Part shown: positions 60,074-64,000 of the stretch, in pieces
How the letters are laid out: each line of letters begins with the position of its first letter
Numbering within the stretch: position 1 is the stretch's first letter
From: Bog-756 sp038210245
GTDB taxonomy: Bacteria; Actinomycetota; Acidimicrobiia; Acidimicrobiales; RAAP-2
Assembly (NCBI GenBank): GCA_038210245.1
Contig: JBBQWW010000001.1
Location: 62,001-126,000 of the forward strand
Reading direction: 5' to 3'
Length of the DNA stretch: 64,000 nt
Program-made: the position numbers and the translations under genes
Notes under the pieces: model-generated
The model's database searches: none
What the model saw: the letters and a program-made list of their open reading frames with translations, nothing else
Told to the model about the DNA's origin: nothing

Positions 60074-60682
60074 TCACGGTCGGGTCGGCCCGCCGTCCAG
60101 TCTCCGGATAATCCGAGCCGGACTGCCCACGGCCACCACGCCCGGGGGCAGGTCGCGAGTGACCACGGCCCCGGCTCCGACCACGGTGTCGTCACCGATG
60201 GAGACATCGGCCAGCACGATGGAGCCACCCCCCAGCCAGACGTTGTCCCCCACGGTGATCGGACCAGCGGCTTCCCAGCCCTGGCGCCGACGGTCGGGGT
60301 CGAGAGGGTGGGTGGCCGTCAGGAGCTGGACGTTGGGGCCGATCTGGACATGGTCCCCGATGGTGATGGGGGCGGGATCGAGAGCCACCAGCCCGAAGTT
60401 GACGAACGTGTGGGCCCCCACGCTGATGAGGGAGCCGTAGTCGCAGGCCAGGGGAGGACGGATCACACTGTCCTCACCGAAGGAGCCCAACAACTCGGTG
60501 AGGATACGTCGTCGTTCCACGGGGTCATCGACCGGCGAGTGGTTGTAGCGGTCGACCAGTCGCACGGCCCGATGATGGGCGGCCACGATCTCGGGATCGT
60601 CGGCGCGGTAGTCGAGGCCGGCCACCATGCACTCGAACGGCGTCCGGGGCTTGCCGCGGCGAGGGGTGGGAGGCACGCCCAC
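60074..60682 (-). CDS. Sugar O-acetyltransferase (maltose/galactoside acetyltransferase type)
   Basis: 202 residues from a GTG at 60682; the family usually begins about 15 residues into this sequence (FECMVAGLDYRADDPE). A left-handed beta-helix of hexapeptide repeats (ISVGAHTFVNFGLVALD, ITIGDHVQIGPNVQLLTATHPLD, ITVGDNVWLGGGSIVL, VSIGDDTVVGAGAVV) carries the catalytic His (TATHPL). It acetylates a sugar from acetyl-CoA as a trimer. Downstream of a DinB-family gene; no sugar pathway nearby. Confidence 0.92.
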   Translation of the reverse strand: MGVPPTPRRGKPRTPFECMVAGLDYRADDPEIVAAHHRAVRLVDRYNHSPVDDPVERRRILTELLGSFGEDSVIRPPLACDYGSLISVGAHTFVNFGLVALDPAPITIGDHVQIGPNVQLLTATHPLDPDRRRQGWEAAGPITVGDNVWLGGGSIVLADVSIGDDTVVGAGAVVTRDLPPGVVAVGSPARIIRRLDGGPTRP

Positions 60683-60752
60683 AGCTTGGCATCTCGGCCG
60701 ATCTCGTCTCGGGCGGTGACGTCAGCCCAGGTTCCGGCGCTGCCACCGGACG

Positions 60753-61277
60753 TCAGCCCATGGACTTGGCGCCGTCGATGGTCTCGCGGATGATGTCGGC
60801 GTGGCCGGCGTGTTGGGCCGTCTCGGCCACGATGTGGGCGAACACCCGCCGGGCCGTCCAGCGGGCACCGGCCTCGAACCACGGTGCCTCGGGAAGTGGG
60901 TGGGATGCGTCGAGGGAGGGAAGGGCGTAGAGCACCTCCTCGGTGCGCCGGGCCACGCCCTCGTAGCGAGCCAACAGCGAGGCAAGGGTCTCCCCGTCGA
61001 GCATGCGGAAGCCGGCGGCGTGGGCCTCGTACGCCGCCGCATCGGCGGATCCGATCGCTGAAGGGCCCACTTCGATGAAACGCATCCAGCCCTCCTCCAT
61101 CAGGGTCAGGTGGTTGATGATCCCGCCCAGGCACAGTTGGCTGACGGTGGGGGAGAGACGGGCCTGCCCGTCGGTCAACTCGCGCACGGTCCGCAGGAGA
61201 AGGCCTCGGTGCGTGGCCAGAGTGTCCTGGAGATCGGTGCGCTCGACGGCGGCGGCGGTCGGGGTGTCGATGGTCAT
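60753..61277 (-). CDS. DinB-family protein
   Basis: 174 residues from the ATG at 61277. The four-helix DinB/YfiT fold is indicated by TLATHRGLLLRTVRELTDGQARLSPTVSQLCLGGIINHLTLMEEGWMRF and by the C-terminal AHIVAETAQHAGHADIIRE with the conserved metal-binding His residues. Many act as thiol-S-transferases using mycothiol or bacillithiol, or as metal hydrolases. It is divergent from the WYL regulator, which probably controls it through the shared operator. Confidence 0.88.
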   Translation of the reverse strand: MTIDTPTAAAVERTDLQDTLATHRGLLLRTVRELTDGQARLSPTVSQLCLGGIINHLTLMEEGWMRFIEVGPSAIGSADAAAYEAHAAGFRMLDGETLASLLARYEGVARRTEEVLYALPSLDASHPLPEAPWFEAGARWTARRVFAHIVAETAQHAGHADIIRETIDGAKSMG

Positions 61278-61333
61278 GGATGGCCTTTCGTCAGTGGTTA
61301 CTAGGTGGTGGATCACACGGTATGGGTCATAGC

Positions 61334-61360
61334 GGACAGTTACTGTCCTAAATAGGGACA
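61334..61360. promoter_or_regulatory. Interlocked inverted repeats, WYL operator
   Basis: Three GGACA/TGTCC half-sites in a row: GGACA-GTTAC-TGTCC (61334-61348) and TGTCC-TAAATAG-GGACA (61344-61360) share the middle half. They lie 11 nt upstream of the WYL regulator start and 57 nt upstream of dinB, so binding would block both promoters. Confidence 0.7.
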
Positions 61361-61371
61361 TACTGGAGATC

Positions 61372-62355
61372 ATGTCCAGCCCTGGCACCAGGAGCCTCCG
61401 ACTGCTGTCGTTGCTGCAGTCCCGCCGGTACTGGACCGGTGCCGAGTTGGCCGAACGCCTGGAGGTCACCGACCGGACCCTGCGGCGCGACATCGACCGC
61501 CTGCGTGCGCTCGGCTACCCCGTCGAGGCTCGGCGGGGAGTGGCCGGCGGCTATCAGCTGGCCGCCGGGGCCGTCCTGCCCCCGCTAGTCCTCGATGACG
61601 ACGAGGCGGTGGCCATCGGGGTGGGTCTCCACTCGGCCATCCAGGCCGGCACGGTGGTGGGCATCGAGGAGTCGTCGGTGCGGGCGTTGAGCAAGGTGGT
61701 GCACGTGATGCCGCCGCGGCTCCGACGGCGAATCGACGCACTGGCGGCCATGACCATACCGGCGCCCTGGCCGGGCCCCACGGCCAGCGTCAACGCCGAC
61801 GTGCTGGTATCGCTGGCCCAGGCCTGCCGGGACGGAGACCGCGTCGAGTTCGCCTACACGACCCACGACGGAGCCCAGACCACCCGCCAGGTCGATCCCT
61901 ACCGGCTGGTGCTGCTCGGGAGGCGTTGGTACCTGGTGGCCTACGACCTGACCCGGTTCGACTGGCGGACCTTTCGGCTTGACCGTCTGACCGAGCTCCG
62001 GACCACCGGGGCCCATGCCGTCCCGCGGCATCTGCCGGCCGGCGACGCCGCCGAGTTCGTGCGGGCGGGGATCGAAAACCTGCCGTCCCGCCACCACGTG
62101 GAGGTGCGGATCCATGCGCCCGCCGCCGCGGTCCGCGAGCGCATCGGACCGTGGGGCACCCTCGAGGAGTTGGCCGGCGGGCGTTGCCTGTTGCGGATGA
62201 CGTCGGACTCGCTGGACTGGCCGACCCTGATGGTGGGCAACGCTGAGGCCGAGTTCGAGGTCCTGGCCCCGCCCGCTCTGTCCGCCCATCTCCGGGCTTG
62301 GGGGGACCGGTTCGGCCGAGCCGTCGACGCACCGAGGTCGGCCGGACCGGAGTGA
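61372..62355 (+). CDS. WYL-domain transcriptional regulator
   Basis: 327 residues, ATG at 61372. N-terminal DeoR/YafY-type HTH at about 5-60 (RSLRLLSLLQSRRYWTGAELAERLEVTDRTLRRDIDRLRALGYPVE), then a WYL domain at about 150-215 where the motif reads RWYLVAYDL and RTFRLDRL, and a WCX C-terminal domain. Such regulators sense nucleic acid or small ligands. Its start codon abuts the triple GGACA/TGTCC operator, so autoregulation and control of dinB are expected. Confidence 0.9.
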   Translation: MSSPGTRSLRLLSLLQSRRYWTGAELAERLEVTDRTLRRDIDRLRALGYPVEARRGVAGGYQLAAGAVLPPLVLDDDEAVAIGVGLHSAIQAGTVVGIEESSVRALSKVVHVMPPRLRRRIDALAAMTIPAPWPGPTASVNADVLVSLAQACRDGDRVEFAYTTHDGAQTTRQVDPYRLVLLGRRWYLVAYDLTRFDWRTFRLDRLTELRTTGAHAVPRHLPAGDAAEFVRAGIENLPSRHHVEVRIHAPAAAVRERIGPWGTLEELAGGRCLLRMTSDSLDWPTLMVGNAEAEFEVLAPPALSAHLRAWGDRFGRAVDAPRSAGPE

Positions 62356-62408
62356 CGCCGGGTCACCGGACAGCGGCGGGCCCGTCACTCCTCCCGTAGC
62401 CTTGGTCG

Positions 62409-62822
62409 ATGGCTCCGTCACTTCGAAGTGGTCAGCGGTCCGACATCGACCGGTTGCTCGCACTATGGGTCACGGCTGATGCCGAGCCCACCCGCACTGA
62501 CGACACCGGAAGCCTGCAGGCGCTGATCGAGCACCCCGGGTCGGCACTGCTCGTGGCCGAGGACGGCGATGTGCTGGTCGGATCGGTGATCGCCGGCTGG
62601 GACGGCTGGCGGGGATCGGTGTATCGGCTGGTGGTGGCCCCCACCCACCAGCGCCAGGGACTGGCCACCCGCCTGCTGGCCGCTGCCCAGTCCCACCTGG
62701 GCGCGGTGGGTGCGGTCCGTCTGCAGGCCGTGGTGGTGGAGACCGAGGCCGTGGCCGTCGGCTTCTGGACGGCCAGCGGGTGGGAACAGCAGGAGCACCG
62801 GCTCCGGTTCGTCACGGGCTGA
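62409..62822 (+). CDS. GNAT family N-acetyltransferase
   Basis: 137 residues. Acetyl-CoA binding motif A reads VYRLVVAPTHQRQGLATRLLAAAQSHL (about 70-97, Q/RxxGxG/A) and the C-terminal VGFWTASGWEQQEHRLRF is the usual closing strand. Complete domain. The substrate amine is unknown. 53 nt after the WYL regulator and 8 nt before the mycothiol-type DinB-like gene, so probably one transcript. Confidence 0.9.
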   Translation: MAPSLRSGQRSDIDRLLALWVTADAEPTRTDDTGSLQALIEHPGSALLVAEDGDVLVGSVIAGWDGWRGSVYRLVVAPTHQRQGLATRLLAAAQSHLGAVGAVRLQAVVVETEAVAVGFWTASGWEQQEHRLRFVTG

Positions 62823-62830
62823 GGACAACC

Positions 62831-63381
62831 GTGGATGTGGTGGAGGCCCTCCTGACAGCGCTGGAGGCCCAGCGGAGACTGGTCACGGGGGTGACGCCGG
62901 CGGATCTGCACCGGGCCACCCGGTGTCCGGCGTGGTCGTTGTCCGAGTTGATGAACCACTCGGTAGGGGTCACGCTCAAGTTCGCCGAGTTCGCTTCCGG
63001 GGCGACCGACCACCCCCGAACGCCGGAAGGAGACCTCATCGGGGACCGGCTGGATGTTGCCCTGCGCTCCACCGTCGACACGGCCCGTACGGCTTGGTCC
63101 TCGGCGGACCGGAGCTGGCTCTGTCACCTCCCCTTCGGCACCTTCCCCGCCGACATCGCCGCCGGTATCAACCTGGTCGACGTCCTGGCCCACGGTTGGG
63201 ACGTCGGAGTGGTGGGGGTTCGGAGTACACCTGCCCTCCCGCCGTGTGGGCCCTCGGTCTCGAGATGGCCCGTCGATACCGGGGCCGTGACCCGGATCCT
63301 CGGTACTTCGCCCGTGAGGTCGAGGTCGATCCCGCCGTCCCCGCCCGACAGCGGTTCCTCGGTTCGGTGGGCCGGCAGTAG
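62831..63381 (+). pseudogene. Maleylpyruvate isomerase N-terminal / TIGR03086-type protein, frameshifted
   Basis: From the GTG at 62831 the frame encodes a DinB-like mycothiol-dependent family protein (LHRATRCPAWSLSELMNHSVG, INLVDVLAHGWDVGV). At a run of five G (63214-63218) the homologous sequence moves to another frame, which then reads GSEYTCPPAVWALGLEMARR and ends FLGSVGR before TAG at 63379. One missing G would restore a single 184-codon gene. It is either a recent frameshift or a homopolymer sequencing error. If intact it would bind metal and thiol like other TIGR03086 proteins. Confidence 0.78.
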
Positions 63382-63429
63382 GGCTCGTCCGGCCCGGGGC
63401 CATCCCACCCGCCCGGTTAGCCTGGCCCG

Positions 63430-63759
63430 GTGGCGTTCGATGAAGGCGTCGCCGAGCGGATCCGGGCGTTGATCGGGGCCGATCCGGTCATGTCCGAACG
63501 GAAGATGTTCGGGGGGCTGTGCTTCATGTCCAGCGGGAACATGTGCTTCGGGATCATCGGGAGCGACCTGTTCGTCCGGGTGGGCCGGGACGCCTACGAC
63601 GACTGTCTGTCCCAACCCCACGCCCGCCAGATGGACTTCACCGGTCGGGTCATGCGAGGCATCGTGGTAGTGGACCCCGCGGGCTTCGCCGAGGACGGTG
63701 CCCTGCGCATCTGGATGGACCGCGGCCTGGCCTTCGCTGACTCGTTGCCGGCCAAGTGA
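63430..63759 (+). CDS. TfoX N-terminal domain protein
   Basis: 109 residues from a GTG at 63430. Matches the TfoX/Sxy N-terminal domain: VMSERKMFGGLCFMSSGNMCFGIIGSDLFVRVG, YDDCLSQPHARQMDFTGRVMRGIVVVDP. In gammaproteobacteria TfoX controls competence, but stand-alone N-terminal domain proteins in actinobacteria have no known role. Complete length for the single-domain form. Confidence 0.87.
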   Translation: MAFDEGVAERIRALIGADPVMSERKMFGGLCFMSSGNMCFGIIGSDLFVRVGRDAYDDCLSQPHARQMDFTGRVMRGIVVVDPAGFAEDGALRIWMDRGLAFADSLPAK

Positions 63760-63799
63760 GCGGGATGGCTCCGGTCACCGGCGACCCGACGATTGACCC

Positions 63800-63943
63800 C
63801 TACCGGTCCGGGCAGTGGATCACCCGCCACCGTCTGGGGGGATGGAGGATCCAGTAGAAGTTGACGCCGAACCCGTCCCCCGCCTGCCGCGGGTAGAAGA
63901 GGAGGGCGGGATCATCAGGGTTCCAGTCGCGGCGTCCGGCCAT
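63800..63943 (-). CDS. Possible 47-residue ORF
   Basis: ATG at 63943 to TAG at 63800, preceded by an in-frame TGA. The sequence is rich in aromatic residues (WNPDDPALLFYPRQ, GVNFYWILHPP) and does not look like antisense noise, but no ribosome site or family is evident. It may be a real small gene following the partial gene at the right edge. Confidence 0.3.
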   Translation of the reverse strand: MAGRRDWNPDDPALLFYPRQAGDGFGVNFYWILHPPRRWRVIHCPDR

Positions 63944-63955
63944 GAACGTGCTTGC

Positions 63956-64000
63956 TCAGGATCGGAGGGCGGCGCAGACGCCGAGGCCGTCGACGGCCCG
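63956..64000 (-). CDS. Possible C-terminal end of a gene beyond the window
   Basis: An open minus-strand frame enters from the right edge, encodes RAVDGLGVCAALRS and stops at TGA 63956-63958. Too short to classify. Confidence 0.25.
   Translation of the reverse strand, partial: RAVDGLGVCAALRS

Overview
The window looks like chromosomal DNA of a high-GC actinomycete, most probably an Acidimicrobiia-type organism. The reasons are the very high GC with GTG starts, many 4-nt ATGA/GTGA stop-start overlaps, an actinobacterial RNase P RNA, an MoxR-DUF58-TgpA operon, rich acyl-CoA and steroid-type catabolism, and a secreted protein with YWLVASDGGIFSFG-type repeats that I associate with that class. 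No tRNA, rRNA, CRISPR array, insertion sequence or prophage gene was seen.

Layout. 0-9 kb: end of a histidine phosphatase, a TetR regulator, a monooxygenase-dehydrogenase-amidohydrolase operon, Ohr, an APC permease, an epoxide-hydrolase-like enzyme and small unknowns. 9-13.8 kb: a remnant of a repeat protein, small Cys-rich genes, an SGNH lipoprotein, rnpB, and xseA-xseB. 13.9-22 kb: acyl-CoA synthetase, metallo-beta-lactamase-fold hydrolase, FAD reductase, and MoxR-DUF58-TgpA. 22-27 kb: an operon of glpD, an AGPS-like flavoprotein and a glycerol-kinase-like kinase. 27-28.8 kb: a Fur/PerR regulator under a large palindromic operator, a rubrerythrin interrupted by an in-frame TGA, and DUF3501. 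28.8-30.8 kb: enoyl-CoA hydratase and CoA-transferase.

30.8-32.35 kb holds the most notable system. It is a family 1 encapsulin shell gene translationally coupled to a nitrobindin-like heme beta-barrel protein whose C terminus ends in a canonical encapsulin cargo-loading peptide (GSLGIGNLR). This predicts a protein nanocompartment filled with a heme beta-barrel enzyme, beside an oxidative-stress block (Fur, rubrerythrin, MsrB).

32.6-33.8 kb: SSB, a small protein and MsrB. 34-49.7 kb: a large catabolic island. A FadE30-IpdF-FadD3-like trio (steroid C/D-ring type) is followed by an alcohol dehydrogenase, two more acyl-CoA ligases, an EthD-like protein, an SDR, P450 plus ferredoxin, a thiolase, and a pair of acyl-CoA dehydrogenases like the ChsE1-ChsE2 heterotetramer. 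A KstR-type operator lies upstream of that pair. 49.8-57.4 kb: HSL-type esterase, MFS exporter, VOC protein, rhodanese, DUF4031, thiolase-like protein, ketopantoate-reductase-like protein and a methyltransferase. 57.5-64 kb: secreted repeat protein, lipoprotein, acetyltransferase, DinB protein divergent from a WYL regulator with interlocked operators, GNAT, a frameshifted maleylpyruvate-isomerase-like gene, and a TfoX-domain protein.

All functional calls come from reading motifs and remembered family features. No database search was run.
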